Source of the DNA: Nocardia puris
Lineage (GTDB): Bacteria > Actinomycetota > Actinomycetes > Mycobacteriales > Mycobacteriaceae
NCBI RefSeq assembly: GCF_003315035.1
Contig: NZ_QNRE01000011.1
Location: 1-64,000, forward strand
Direction of reading: 5' to 3'
DNA: 64,000 nucleotides
Below are positions 28,528-37,523 of the stretch, piece after piece. The stretch's first letter is position 1. Every line of letters begins with the position of its first letter. The translations under genes were made by a program, and so were the position numbers. The notes under the pieces are model-generated. The model saw only the letters and a program-made list of their open reading frames with translations, was not told where the DNA came from and ran no database searches.

Positions 28528-28794
28528 GCTCAATGGCGGAAATCCTGGCTCCGTGATGTGAATACCCGGAATTCACTCCGGTGAACCGGCCCGACCGGCG
28601 CAAAGTTCGCGCGCCCGTGGGAAGGCCGGTCCACTCGGTGGGATTCGTCACACCGGGTTCATCGGCCGCCGCGCGCGAAGTGCTAGCCCGGACGCGGGAT
28701 CGTTATCGGCTCGTGAGGAATGGAACGTCGCTGTTTCGAGTCGGGGACGGAACGCGCGGGCGTTCACCTTCCCTCGGGAGCCGCCGGCGGCAGG

Positions 28795-28965
28795 ACGCCG
28801 AGGTGGAGCCAGGCGGCAGTGTCGATAGCGTGCGGGTCGCCGAGAGGTACCGGGCGACGATGGTGGCTCGCGCAGGTCGCCGAGGGGAACTGGGCGACGA
28901 CGGTGACTCGCGCGGGTCGCCGAGAGGAACCAGGTGACAGTGTCGGCGTCGCGTAGGTCGCCGTA
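28795..28965. repeat. Degenerate 40-bp tandem repeat
   Basis: GGTCGCCGAGAGG-like units start at 28835, 28875 and 28915, with a further start at 28956; a weaker copy precedes 28835. The sequence is imperfect. The surrounding gap 28528-29007 has no convincing gene: frames are open on both strands but show no family features. Confidence 0.6.
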
Positions 28966-29007
28966 GATGAGCAAGGCGGGCCGCTCGGGGAAGGCGATGC
29001 GGGCGCC

Positions 29008-29271
29008 TCAGGGGGCCGCCAGTTCGGCGATCACGTCGGGGACGACCAGGCAGACCTGATCGTCGGGATGGAAATCGCTGGGCATGTCGCGGCGGTTGGG
29101 CGCGCGGACGAACACCACCACCGAGGAGCCATCACCCGGGTCGAACTCGACCGCGACGGCGCCGGAATCGTCGTCACCGAGTGTTCGCCAGTGACCCACA
29201 TGCCCGAATTCGAGCCTGCGAGCCGCGCTGACCCCGAATCCGTCGAGCCGGGTACCACCAACGGCGTTCAC
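29008..29271 (-). CDS. Hypothetical protein
   Basis: 87 residues from a GTG at 29271. No family is recognised. Composition is balanced, with a core VVVFVRAPNRRDMPSDFHP and a C-terminal DDQVCLVVPDVIAELAAP; no signal or TM helix. It diverges from the glyoxalase-family gene. Codon third positions are mostly G or C, in keeping with a real gene. Confidence 0.5.
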   Translation of the reverse strand: MNAVGGTRLDGFGVSAARRLEFGHVGHWRTLGDDDSGAVAVEFDPGDGSSVVVFVRAPNRRDMPSDFHPDDQVCLVVPDVIAELAAP

Positions 29272-29350
29272 GGCACGAAATTCTACGCTGCCTGCGCGAA
29301 CGCCGAAGGTTTTCGATCATGATCACCGCCGGGCTGGCAGGATTGCGGCC

Positions 29351-29725
29351 ATGACCGGGATCCGTTTCGCCGCCCCGATACCCGTCCTGCGGATGTTCGA
29401 CGTCGCGCGGGCCTACGAGTTCTATTGCGACTACCTCGGATTCACCGTCGACTGGGAGCACCGCTTCGGCCCCGACTTCCCGCTCTACGCGCAGGTGTCG
29501 CGGTCGGGCGCGCGACTGCACCTGAGCGAGCATCACGGAGACGGCACGCCGGGCAGCGTGGTGTGGGTGGCCGTCGGCGATATCCACGCGCTGTACGCCG
29601 AGCTCGCCGCGAAGGACTACCGCTACGCCAAACCGGGCCCGCCCGAGGACGGCCCCGGCGGTCCGGGCTTCGACCTCACCGATCCGTCGGGCAACGTGCT
29701 GCGCCTGGCCCAGCCGGACGACTGA
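29351..29725 (+). CDS. Glyoxalase/bleomycin-resistance (VOC) family protein
   Basis: 124 residues, two beta-alpha-beta-beta-beta modules: PIPVLRMFDVARAYEFYCDYLGFTVDWEHR and VAVGDIHALYAELAAKDYR, ending FDLTDPSGNVLRL, typical of the VOC superfamily. Many such small proteins bind drugs or act as lyases or dioxygenases. A His in ARLHLSEH and a Glu-free C-terminal strand suggest that metal binding is incomplete, so a ligand-binding role is possible. The ATG at 29351 is the first in frame. Confidence 0.85.
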   Translation: MTGIRFAAPIPVLRMFDVARAYEFYCDYLGFTVDWEHRFGPDFPLYAQVSRSGARLHLSEHHGDGTPGSVVWVAVGDIHALYAELAAKDYRYAKPGPPEDGPGGPGFDLTDPSGNVLRLAQPDD

Positions 29726-29837
29726 GGGCCGTCGAGCGCCCTGACCGGACTCGCCTCGGTGGCGTCGATCATGCTGCGGGGGCCGGCGCGATCGCGAGCA
29801 CGGTCGCGGTGGCGCCGAACGGACGCGCGCCGCTACC

Positions 29838-30305
29838 GTGTTTCTCGTGGACACCGCGCATTTCGCCACCCAGCCGAGCCCCCCGCCGCAACGGGTGCGC
29901 AAGACGGGCTGGCGCGCGCTCGGATGGCCGCTGCTGGCGGCGGGCGCGGGCGTCGGCGCGGTCGCGCTGCTGCACTTTCGCGACCCGCACGTGGAGGGTT
30001 CCTACGGCCTGTGCCCGCTCTACGCGCTGACCGGCGTGTATTGCCCGGGGTGCGGCGGGATGCGCGCGGTGCACAACCTCACCGACGGCCGCATCCTCGA
30101 CTCGTTGCAGAGCAACCTGATCGCGATCCCGTTGCTGCTGGCGCTCGCGCTCTTCATCGGCGACTGGGGGATGCGCGCGTGGCGCGGAGACAAACCCCGG
30201 GTTCCCGACATTCCGCGCCCGCTGCTGTGGATTCTGCTCGCGTTTCTCGCCGTCTACGCGGTGGTGCGCAATACACCGTGGGGCACCTGGCTCGCCCCGG
30301 TATAG
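29838..30305 (+). CDS. DUF2752 family membrane protein
   Basis: 155 residues. The family signature CPLYALTGVYCPGCGGMRAVHNL is in the middle, with the CPGCGG cysteines. There are three hydrophobic spans (LGWPLLAAGAGVGAVALL; LIAIPLLLALALFIG; LLWILLAFLAVYAVV). DUF2752 proteins are small actinobacterial and bacteroidete membrane proteins of unknown function. GTG starts at 29838 and 29847 are both possible; neither has a clear ribosome binding site. Confidence 0.85.
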   Translation: MFLVDTAHFATQPSPPPQRVRKTGWRALGWPLLAAGAGVGAVALLHFRDPHVEGSYGLCPLYALTGVYCPGCGGMRAVHNLTDGRILDSLQSNLIAIPLLLALALFIGDWGMRAWRGDKPRVPDIPRPLLWILLAFLAVYAVVRNTPWGTWLAPV

Positions 30306-30399
30306 GCACCGCTGTCCTTCGACGGAGCGCCGTCTCGATTCGAGCGCCGACTACGGGGAAGCTGACGACCATGAGCCCACACAGCGCGGAGGTCCAGGA

Positions 30400-30588
30400 A
30401 TGACCGACTCCTTGAAGGCCCGGGTGCGGGCGAAACTGGTGCGTCAGCTCGACGAGGACGGCGTCCCCGACAGCGAACAGGACGACCCGCGCCAGATCGC
30501 CGTCGCCGCCGACCTGGACGCCCTCGACAGCGTCGCCGACGACGACCCGCTGGTGGAGGAACTCGCCACCCGCTACCTGGTGTTCTGA
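30400..30588 (+). CDS. Small acidic hypothetical protein
   Basis: 62 residues, strongly acidic (DDDPLVEEL), from an ATG with GGAGG ten bases upstream. No recognised family and no TM helix. The good ribosome binding site and GC-rich third positions support a real gene. It is convergent with the M1 peptidase gene, only 4 bases away. Confidence 0.6.
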   Translation: MTDSLKARVRAKLVRQLDEDGVPDSEQDDPRQIAVAADLDALDSVADDDPLVEELATRYLVF

Positions 30589-30592
30589 GCGC

Positions 30593-31948
30593 TCAGCGCG
30601 ATCCCGACCCCACCTGTCCGCCGTGCGGCGGCAGTTGCGGCAGCGTCTCCGAGTGCAGCCAGGCGTCCCACAGCGGCCGCAGCGGGATGGCGGTGTAGTG
30701 GCCCGCGAGGTCGGTGAACTCCTCGGTGGTGACCGACGCGTGCCGGTAGCGGTGCACCCATTCGCGGATCAGCGTGAAGAAGGTCTTGTCACCCAGCTCC
30801 AGCCGCAGCGCGTGCAGGGTGAGCGCGCCGCGCTTGTAGACGCGGTCGTCGAACATGCGGGTGGCGCCGGGGTCGCCGACGACGATGTCCTGCGGCTGCC
30901 TGGTGAGGTTGTGCCGGGCGGCGCGGGCGAGCTGATCGGCCGTCGGACCGCCCGAAGCCTCCGACCAGATCCACTCCGCGTAACAGGCGAACCCCTCGTG
31001 CAGCCAGATGTCGCGCCACTGGCGCAGGGTGAGGCTGTTGCCGAACCACTGGTGGGCCAGTTCGTGCGCCACCAGCCGCTCCGAGCCGCGCCGCCCGTCG
31101 CAGTGGTTCGCCCCGAACACCGAGATGCCCTGGGCCTCGATGGGGATCTCGAGGTCGTCGTCGGTGACCACCACCGTGTACCCGGCGAACGGGTACGGGC
31201 CGAACTTCTCGGTGAAGACCTCCATCATCTGCGGCTGCCGCGCGAAATCGTGCTCGAAGTTCGCGCGCAACCGGGCGGGCACCACGGCCTGCATCGGGAT
31301 CGCGGCGTGCGTGCCGCCCACCCGGTGCCTGCGGTACGGGCCGATCTGGATGGTGGCCAGGTAGCTCGACATCGGCTCCGGCTGCTCGTACACCCAGGTG
31401 GTCTGGCTGGCCTTGGTCTGCTTGCGCACCAAGGTGCCGTTGGCCAGCGCGTAGTACGGGCTGTCGGTGGTGATCGAAATGCGGTAGCTCGCTTTGGAAC
31501 TCGGATGGTCGTCGCAGGGAAACCACGACGCCGCGCCGTTGGGCTGGCTGGCCACGAGCGCGCCCTCGGTGAGCTCCTCCCAGCCGACCTCGCCCCACGG
31601 ACCGCGCACCGGCTTCGGCACGCCCGCGTACTGCACGACGACCGAGAGCGCGCCGCCGGCGGGGATCTTCTGCTGCGGCGTGATGGTCAGCTTGCCGCGC
31701 TGGTGGGTGTACTTGGCGACCTTGCCGCCGTTGACGAGCACCTTCGACACGGTGAGCGCCTGGGACAGGTCGAATGCGAAGCGCGGACGCGCGGCGGTGG
31801 TGACGGCGGTGATCTCGGCGCGCCCGCTCAACCGGTTGCTGGCGACCTTGTAGGTGAGATCCAGTTCGTACCGGGAGACGCGATAGCCCCGGTTCCCGTT
31901 CTGCGGCAGGTAGTCATCGATGGGGGCTTCGTAGAACTTGTCCCCCAT
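30593..31948 (-). CDS. M1 family zinc metallopeptidase (short aminopeptidase)
   Basis: 451 residues. The gluzincin motif HELAHQWFG (about residue 293) with the downstream Glu in WLHEGFACYAEW gives the complete zinc site; a substrate-binding motif (GAMEN in the family) is not clear and may be replaced by IEAQGISV. It is half the length of PepN, ending soon after the catalytic domain. No signal peptide is evident. The ATG overlaps the stop of the upstream Pls-like synthetase (ATGA), so the two are translationally coupled. Enzymes degrading epsilon-poly-lysine in Streptomyces are zinc aminopeptidases. A role in trimming or degrading the synthetase product is therefore a reasonable inference. Confidence 0.9.
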   Translation of the reverse strand: MGDKFYEAPIDDYLPQNGNRGYRVSRYELDLTYKVASNRLSGRAEITAVTTAARPRFAFDLSQALTVSKVLVNGGKVAKYTHQRGKLTITPQQKIPAGGALSVVVQYAGVPKPVRGPWGEVGWEELTEGALVASQPNGAASWFPCDDHPSSKASYRISITTDSPYYALANGTLVRKQTKASQTTWVYEQPEPMSSYLATIQIGPYRRHRVGGTHAAIPMQAVVPARLRANFEHDFARQPQMMEVFTEKFGPYPFAGYTVVVTDDDLEIPIEAQGISVFGANHCDGRRGSERLVAHELAHQWFGNSLTLRQWRDIWLHEGFACYAEWIWSEASGGPTADQLARAARHNLTRQPQDIVVGDPGATRMFDDRVYKRGALTLHALRLELGDKTFFTLIREWVHRYRHASVTTEEFTDLAGHYTAIPLRPLWDAWLHSETLPQLPPHGGQVGSGSR

Positions 31949-34900
31949 CAGCGGCCCGTTTCCCGCGTCCACGGCGCGATGGGGTTGCCCCACCAGCGGG
32001 TCGAGGGCGGCACGGTGTCACCGCGCATCACCAGGGAGGCGGGGCCCACGGTGGCGCCGGCGCCGATGCTCGCGGCGGGCAGCGCGACACAGTGCGGGCC
32101 CAGGGTGGCGCCCGCGCCGAGCACGACGGTGTCCATGGCCATGATCCGGTCGTGGAACAGATGGGTCTGCACCACACAACCGCGTTCCACGGTCGCGCCG
32201 TCGCCGAGTGTCACCAGGTCAGCCTCCGGTAGCCAGTAGGACTCGCACCATACCCCGCGGCCGATGTCGGCGCCGAGCGCGCGCAGCCACAGGTTCAGCA
32301 CCGGAGTACCCGTCGCGGCGCGCGCGAACCACGGCGCGGCGACGGTCTCCACGAACGTGTCGGAAACTTCGTTGCGCCACACGAACGAACTCCACAGGGG
32401 ATGCTCCTCCGCGCGAATCCGCCCCACCAGCAACCACTTCGCGAGCACCGCGCTGCCGCAGGCCACCGCGCCCGCCGCCAGCAGCACCACGCCGCTGAGC
32501 AGCGCGGTGGGCAGATGCCCGATGCGCTGCGCCAGCCAGGCCAGCGCGAACAGCACGCCCAGGCCGATGGCGAAGGTCACCAGAACCGGGAACAGGCGGC
32601 AGGTCTCGACGAACGCGCGCGCCACCCGCAGCCGCTTCGGCGGATCGTAGGTGCGGCGCGCGTCGGCGGATTCGGAGGCGCGGCGCAGGCGCACCGGCGG
32701 GCTGCCCAGCCACGACGACCCGGCCTTCGCCTTGGTCGGCGCGGCCGAAAGTACCGCGACCAGACCGTTCTTCGGCACGCGGCGGCCCGGCGCGGTCATG
32801 CCGGAGTTGCCGAGGAAGGCGCGTTTGCCGACCTTCGCCTCGCCGATGCGCAACCAGCCGCCGCCGAGCTCGTAGCTGGCGATCATGGTGTCGTCGGCGA
32901 GGAAGGCGCCGTCGGCGACGGTGGTGAACTTCGGCAGCAGCAGCACCGTGGACGCCTCCACGTGCTTGCCGACCTTCGCGCCGAGCAGCCGCAGCCACAC
33001 CGGCGTGAGCAGGCTGGCGTAGAGCGGGAACAGGAAGGTGCGGGCGGAATCGAGCAGCCGCTCGGTGGACCACGCCTGCCAGCCGACCCGGCTGCGCACC
33101 GGGTGGTAGCCCTCGGTGAGGCCGATGGCGAACAGCCGGACCAGCACGATGGTGGCCGCGGCGTACACGCCGAGGCTGAGCAGCACCGCGACCGGCAGCA
33201 TGAGGAACGCGCGCGCGAGTCCGTCGGCGAGCGTGGTGGTGTCGCGCACCCACCAGGCCAGGAACGCGCCGCCAGCGCCGATGCCCGCGACCGGCAGCGC
33301 CGCCAGGATCATCGACGTGACGCCGAAGATCACCACCCAGTGCCGGGCGCGCGCGGGCGTCTCCGGCGGCCAGGGGTGCTGGGCCCGGCCGACTTTCACG
33401 GCGGGGGAGCCCGCCCATTGCTGTTCCGGCTTGACCCGTCCCGACACCGCGGAGCCGGGCGCGATCTCGGCGTTCTTGCCGATCTTGGTGCCGGGCAACA
33501 GGATCGAGCGCGCGCCCACCACGGCGCCGGGCCCGACGGTGATGGGGCCGATGTGCACGAGATCGCCATCGATCCAGTACCCCGAGAGGTCGACTTCCGG
33601 TTCGACGCTGCATCCGTCGCCGAGTTCGAGCATGCCCGTCACCGGTGGCAGGGTGTGCAGGTCGACGCCCTTGCCGATCTTCGCGCCGAGCGCACGCGCG
33701 AACGGGACCATCCACGGTGCGCCGGAAAGGTTTTCGGCACCGCTGGCTTCGGAGAGTCGCACGGCCGCCCAAAGGCGAAGGTGCACTTGGCCGCCGCGCG
33801 GATAACTGCCGGGTTTCACCCCGCGCAACAGGATTCGCGCGCCCGCGACGCACAGCGCCATCCGGCCGGGTGGTGAGATGAACAGGACGAACGCGATCAG
33901 CGCCCACCACCAGGACAGGCGCGGCAGCCACGGCAGCGAGCCCGACCACGCGGCGATATTGCCGACGATGGCCAGCCAGGTGAGCCACTGCAAACCCGTG
34001 AGCGTGGTGAGCGGGACCGTCGCGAGCACCTGGGTGATCTGCGCGGAGAGCGGGGTGGGGCGCACGTCGCGCTCTTCGACCTCGGCGACGGGTGCGCTGG
34101 CGTCGAGCAGCGCGGCAAGCGCGCCCAGGCGCGGATGGTCGTAGAGATCGGCCACCGTGATCCGCGGATACCGTTCGCGCAGCGCCGTGACCAGTTGGGC
34201 GGCGGCCAGCGAGCCGCCGCCGACGTCGAAGAAGTCGGTCTCGGGGCCGGTGACCTCCGCGCCGAGGATCGCGTCCCACTGGGTGGCGACCCAGCGTTCG
34301 GTGGCGGTGAGCCCGTCGTCATCGGTGGCCGGGGCCTGTTTCGGGAGCGGCCAGGGCAGGGCGGCGCGGTCGACCTTGCCCGAGGTGCGGGTGGGCAGTT
34401 CGTCGACCACGGCCAGGCGCGGCACCAGCGGGGCGGGCAGTTGTCCGGCGAGCAGTTCGCGCGCGGCGTGGATGTCGTAGTCGGTGTCAGGACCGGTGAG
34501 GTAGCCGACGAGGATCTTGTTGCCCGCCTTGGTGGTCCGGATGGCGGCGGCCGCGCCGGTGACGCCGGGCAGGTGTTGCAGCGCGTTGTCGATCTCGCCG
34601 AGTTCGATGCGCCGGCCGCCCAGTTTGATCTGGTCATCGGCGCGGCCCAGGAAGATCAGGCCCGCGCTCTCGTTGCGTACCAGATCGCCGCTGCGGTAGG
34701 CGCGCTCCCAGCCGAGGGTGGGCATTGGCGCGTACTTCTCGGCGTCCTTCGCGGGGTCGAGGTAGCGGGCCAGGCCGACGCCGCCGATGACGAGTTCGCC
34801 CGTCTCGCCCTCGGGGACGGGCTTGCCCTCGGCGTCGACGACCGCGAGATCCCAGCCGTCCAAAGGCAATCCGATGCGCACCGGGGGTTCGCCGGTGAGG

Positions 34901-35961
34901 CGGGCGGCGCAAGCCACGACCGTGGCCTCGGTGGGGCCGTAGGTGTTCCAGACCTCGCGGCTCGAATTGTCCTTGTCCGCAAGGCGTTCCGCGAGTTCCG
35001 GCGGGACGGCCTCGCCGCCGAAGATGAGCAGCCGCACCGGCTCCAACGCCTCCACGGGCCAGGTGGCGGCCAGCGTCGGCACGGTGGAGACCACCGTGAT
35101 GCCGCGCCGCACCAGCCAGGGGCCCAGGTCCGCACCGGTACGCACCAGGGCGCGCGGGGCGGGCACCAGGCACGCGCCGTTGCGCCAGGCCAGCCACATC
35201 TCCTCGCAGGAGGCGTCGAACGCGACCGAGAGGCCCGCCAGTACGCGGTCGCCGGGCGCGATCGGTGCGTCCTGGAGGAACAGGCGCGCCTCGGCGTCGA
35301 CGAAAGCGGCGGCGCTGCGGTGGGTTACGGCGACGCCCTTCGGGGTGCCGGTGGAGCCGGAGGTGAAGATGATCCAGGCGTCGTCGGTGAGGGTGGGGTG
35401 GGTGGTGGGGCCGGGTGCGGGCGGGTGGGCCGCCGTGCTTCCGGAGCTCTGCTGGCTTGTGCCCATGAGGGCTTCGTCTTCGACGGTGAGTTCACGGGCG
35501 TCGTCGGCCGTACCCGCGGGGGCTACGTCGGCGATCTCGATGCCGTCGGCGGTGGCGATCGCCCGCACCCGCGCTTCGCCGAAGACGAGGCGGGCGCGCT
35601 CCTCGGGGTCGTCGGCGTCGACGGGCACGTAGGCGGCACCGGCCCACAGGACCGCCAGGATGGTGACGTAGAGGGCGCGGTCGCCCGACGGCATCCGCAC
35701 GCCCACCCGGTCGCCTGGGCGCACGCCCGCCGCGTGCAGTTCGGCCGCCCGCGCCCGCACGGCGTCGAGCAGTTCGGCGTAGGTGAGGGTGGCGGCGCCG
35801 TCGTCGAGGGCGTCCGCGTCGGGGTGGGTCGCGGCGGTCGCGGCCACGATGTCGATCAACGTGCGCGGTGGCGGCGCGTCGAGCCCGCGCAGCAGCGGGG
35901 ACCCCGATGCGCGCTCGACGGGCTCGTCGCCCGCCGAGGCGTCGATCTGTGGCTGGAGCAT
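31948..35961 (-). CDS. Pls-like nonribosomal peptide synthetase (A-T, six TM, three tandem domains)
   Basis: About 1337 residues from the ATG at 35961, 9 bases after AGAGGTGGG (an upstream ATG at 35982 adds seven residues). The adenylation domain has IIFTSGSTGTPKGVAVTH, AYRSGDL, and SGKVDR with the A10 Lys. Pocket residues read in the GrsA frame are D-A-E-S-I-G-T-V plus Lys. The carrier domain has FFDVGGGSLAAAQ with the phosphopantetheine Ser. Then come six hydrophobic spans in pairs around three left-handed-helix-like domains (for example GPGAVVGARSILLPGTKIG). There is no condensation or thioesterase domain. This is the layout of epsilon-poly-L-lysine synthetase (Pls), which polymerises lysine at the membrane. 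Lys specificity is an inference from the pocket. Confidence 0.88.
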   Translation of the reverse strand: MLQPQIDASAGDEPVERASGSPLLRGLDAPPPRTLIDIVAATAATHPDADALDDGAATLTYAELLDAVRARAAELHAAGVRPGDRVGVRMPSGDRALYVTILAVLWAGAAYVPVDADDPEERARLVFGEARVRAIATADGIEIADVAPAGTADDARELTVEDEALMGTSQQSSGSTAAHPPAPGPTTHPTLTDDAWIIFTSGSTGTPKGVAVTHRSAAAFVDAEARLFLQDAPIAPGDRVLAGLSVAFDASCEEMWLAWRNGACLVPAPRALVRTGADLGPWLVRRGITVVSTVPTLAATWPVEALEPVRLLIFGGEAVPPELAERLADKDNSSREVWNTYGPTEATVVACAARLTGEPPVRIGLPLDGWDLAVVDAEGKPVPEGETGELVIGGVGLARYLDPAKDAEKYAPMPTLGWERAYRSGDLVRNESAGLIFLGRADDQIKLGGRRIELGEIDNALQHLPGVTGAAAAIRTTKAGNKILVGYLTGPDTDYDIHAARELLAGQLPAPLVPRLAVVDELPTRTSGKVDRAALPWPLPKQAPATDDDGLTATERWVATQWDAILGAEVTGPETDFFDVGGGSLAAAQLVTALRERYPRITVADLYDHPRLGALAALLDASAPVAEVEERDVRPTPLSAQITQVLATVPLTTLTGLQWLTWLAIVGNIAAWSGSLPWLPRLSWWWALIAFVLFISPPGRMALCVAGARILLRGVKPGSYPRGGQVHLRLWAAVRLSEASGAENLSGAPWMVPFARALGAKIGKGVDLHTLPPVTGMLELGDGCSVEPEVDLSGYWIDGDLVHIGPITVGPGAVVGARSILLPGTKIGKNAEIAPGSAVSGRVKPEQQWAGSPAVKVGRAQHPWPPETPARARHWVVIFGVTSMILAALPVAGIGAGGAFLAWWVRDTTTLADGLARAFLMLPVAVLLSLGVYAAATIVLVRLFAIGLTEGYHPVRSRVGWQAWSTERLLDSARTFLFPLYASLLTPVWLRLLGAKVGKHVEASTVLLLPKFTTVADGAFLADDTMIASYELGGGWLRIGEAKVGKRAFLGNSGMTAPGRRVPKNGLVAVLSAAPTKAKAGSSWLGSPPVRLRRASESADARRTYDPPKRLRVARAFVETCRLFPVLVTFAIGLGVLFALAWLAQRIGHLPTALLSGVVLLAAGAVACGSAVLAKWLLVGRIRAEEHPLWSSFVWRNEVSDTFVETVAAPWFARAATGTPVLNLWLRALGADIGRGVWCESYWLPEADLVTLGDGATVERGCVVQTHLFHDRIMAMDTVVLGAGATLGPHCVALPAASIGAGATVGPASLVMRGDTVPPSTRWWGNPIAPWTRETGR

Positions 35962-36084
35962 CACGTCCGGCCCACCTCTCATAGACCTGCCTGGCGTTGT
36001 CGTCTGTTTGTTTCACAGGAGGGTTACCGATTGGCAAACGCCGCGGGTGACCAACTGAACACGGTACTCGCGGTTCGGGGCAGT

Positions 36085-36616
36085 CAACGCCTTCGGCGCG
36101 TTGCTGAGCATGGGCAACGCCGTCGGCGTGGTGCCGGGCGGTTGGCCGCATGATGGGCCTGTGGTCGCCTCGGCGGGGAGTGTCGTCGCTGGCGACGAAC
36201 CGGTTTGTGGTGAGTATGTGCTGGTCGAAGGGGGCGATGCGCGAGGTTTCAGGTCGGTGGGCCTGGGCTTGGAGGTGGGTCGGCCCGCGGGATGGGGCGA
36301 AGGGTGCGATGTGTGGCGCGAATCGCAACGAGATCGGCTTCGGGGCGTGGCCGATTTGCGCGAACCTCTTCGGATTCGGTTGCGCACGTGCGGAAGCCAA
36401 CGCCTTCGGCGTATTGCTCGGCAGTAAGTGCCAGCGACACAGGTTTACGTTCGGGTCCCGAGATGCGCAGAGGATCCGTGAGGTCGTGATACCCGGGAAG
36501 GCGCAATGCCACGGGATGATCGGTTGGGTGGCACATTCGCCCCGGTGATTCGATGAGCCACGCCCTCGGCGTAATTGCCTGGCGGGGCCGGCGCCTCCGG
36601 CGCATCACTCGGCAGT
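36085..36616. repeat. Dispersed hairpin repeats upstream of the synthetase gene
   Basis: Four or five diverged copies of a short element with core CAACGCCTTCGGCG, usually followed by TTGCTCGGCAGT, lie at about 36085, 36115, 36397, 36557 and 36588. Each core can fold (CGCC-TTC-GGCG). They fill the 690-base gap between lysE and the synthetase, where no gene is supported although frames are open on both strands. Confidence 0.6.
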
Positions 36617-36653
36617 GGTCCCGTCGTCGCAGGTGAGCTGGGACTCGCTGCGC

Positions 36654-37277
36654 TCAGGTTGCCGAGGCCGCTGTGCCCACCCCGAGGGCGGTCAGGATCG
36701 CCGCACTGGTCTGTTCGAGCCGGGTGCGCACGCGTGGGCTGCGCAGGAATGCCACGGCGCGGGCGGCGGCCAGGGCGAGCAGGACCATGAATCCGGCGGC
36801 GATGGCGCATTCGATCGCGCCGAGGGCGAGGGTGTTGAGGAAGGTGATCTCGGTGAGGAACTGGGGGAGCACGGCGAGGTAGAACAGGCCCACTTTCGGG
36901 TTGAACAGACACGAGATGACACCCGCGGTGAACGCCGAGCGAACCGAGGGAGGCGCGGCGGGCGCGCCCTCGCCGACCGGTCCGACCGTGCGGCGGCGGC
37001 TTTCGAGCAGCGCGCGAATTCCCAAGTACACCAAATAGATTCCGCCGACGACCTTCAACACGCGATACGCCGACCCCGACTGCTCCAGCAGCGCCGCGAC
37101 TCCCGCCGCCACCACGACCGCCCACACCAAGCCGCCGAGCGCCGACCCGATCGCGGCGGCGACGCCGGGTCGCGCGTCGACCAGCGAGAACCGCAGCACC
37201 AGGAACGAATCGGGGCCCGGCGTCAGCGCCAGCACCACGCACAGTCCGACGAATCCGAGCAGCAGCGAAGGGGTCAC
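36654..37277 (-). CDS. LysE/RhtB family amino acid exporter
   Basis: 207 residues with about six TM helices. Family landmarks are LALTPGPDSFLVLRFSL near the N-terminus, YRVLKVVGGIYLVYLGIRAL, and FTAGVISCLFNPKVGLFYLAVLPQF with the conserved NPK. These transporters export basic or other amino acids from the cytosol; the substrate cannot be told from sequence. The GTG at 37277 is directly before the first helix. It lies upstream of the Pls-like gene on the same strand but 690 bases away, so co-transcription is uncertain. Confidence 0.9.
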   Translation of the reverse strand: MTPSLLLGFVGLCVVLALTPGPDSFLVLRFSLVDARPGVAAAIGSALGGLVWAVVVAAGVAALLEQSGSAYRVLKVVGGIYLVYLGIRALLESRRRTVGPVGEGAPAAPPSVRSAFTAGVISCLFNPKVGLFYLAVLPQFLTEITFLNTLALGAIECAIAAGFMVLLALAAARAVAFLRSPRVRTRLEQTSAAILTALGVGTAASAT

Positions 37278-37326
37278 CGATCGATCAGATCGCGGCCCGG
37301 TGTGACGCGCAACCGAAAAATCCCGG

Positions 37327-37356
37327 TTGACAACGCCGCGGCGGGTCTGCCAATCT
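37327..37356 (+). promoter_or_regulatory. Promoter of the SAM-IV leader
   Basis: A perfect TTGACA (37327-37332) and CAATCT (37351-37356), 18 bp apart, put the transcription start at about 37362-37364, the first base of the riboswitch. Confidence 0.65.
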
Positions 37357-37361
37357 CGGTT

Positions 37362-37475
37362 CAGGTCATGAGTGCCAGCGACAAGCCCCGGCTAGCTGGT
37401 CGGCAACCCTCCTCCGCGGTGGGGTGCTCCGGGTGACGACCTGGCCGCCGTCCGACCGGGCGCGGCAAGCGCGGA
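37362..37475 (+). ncRNA. SAM-IV riboswitch
   Basis: The core GGTCATGAGTGCCAGCG, then AAGCCCCGGCTAGCTGG, CGGCAACCCTCC, GGGGTGCTCCGGGTGACGAC and a 3' GCGGCAAGCGCGG follow the actinobacterial SAM-IV consensus closely. It senses S-adenosylmethionine and normally represses sulfur-metabolism genes when SAM is high. A hairpin GGACTCGC/GCGAGTCC (37473-37502) follows and overlaps the 3' end of the aptamer, so it is the likely expression platform before the gene at 37524. Confidence 0.93.
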
Positions 37476-37523
37476 CTCGCCCGAACCCCCTTTCGCGAGT
37501 CCCTGAACCGACGGGATGACGTG

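Noticed and set aside
30623..32239. Long plus-strand open frame opposite the M1 peptidase and the end of the Pls-like gene
   Set aside because: It is the antisense shadow of two well-supported genes; its product shows only His/Arg/Gly-rich composition and no family motif.
36101..36548. Coding frame in the gap upstream of the Pls-like gene
   Set aside because: Frames on both strands are open, no family features, and the segment is made of short hairpin repeats.
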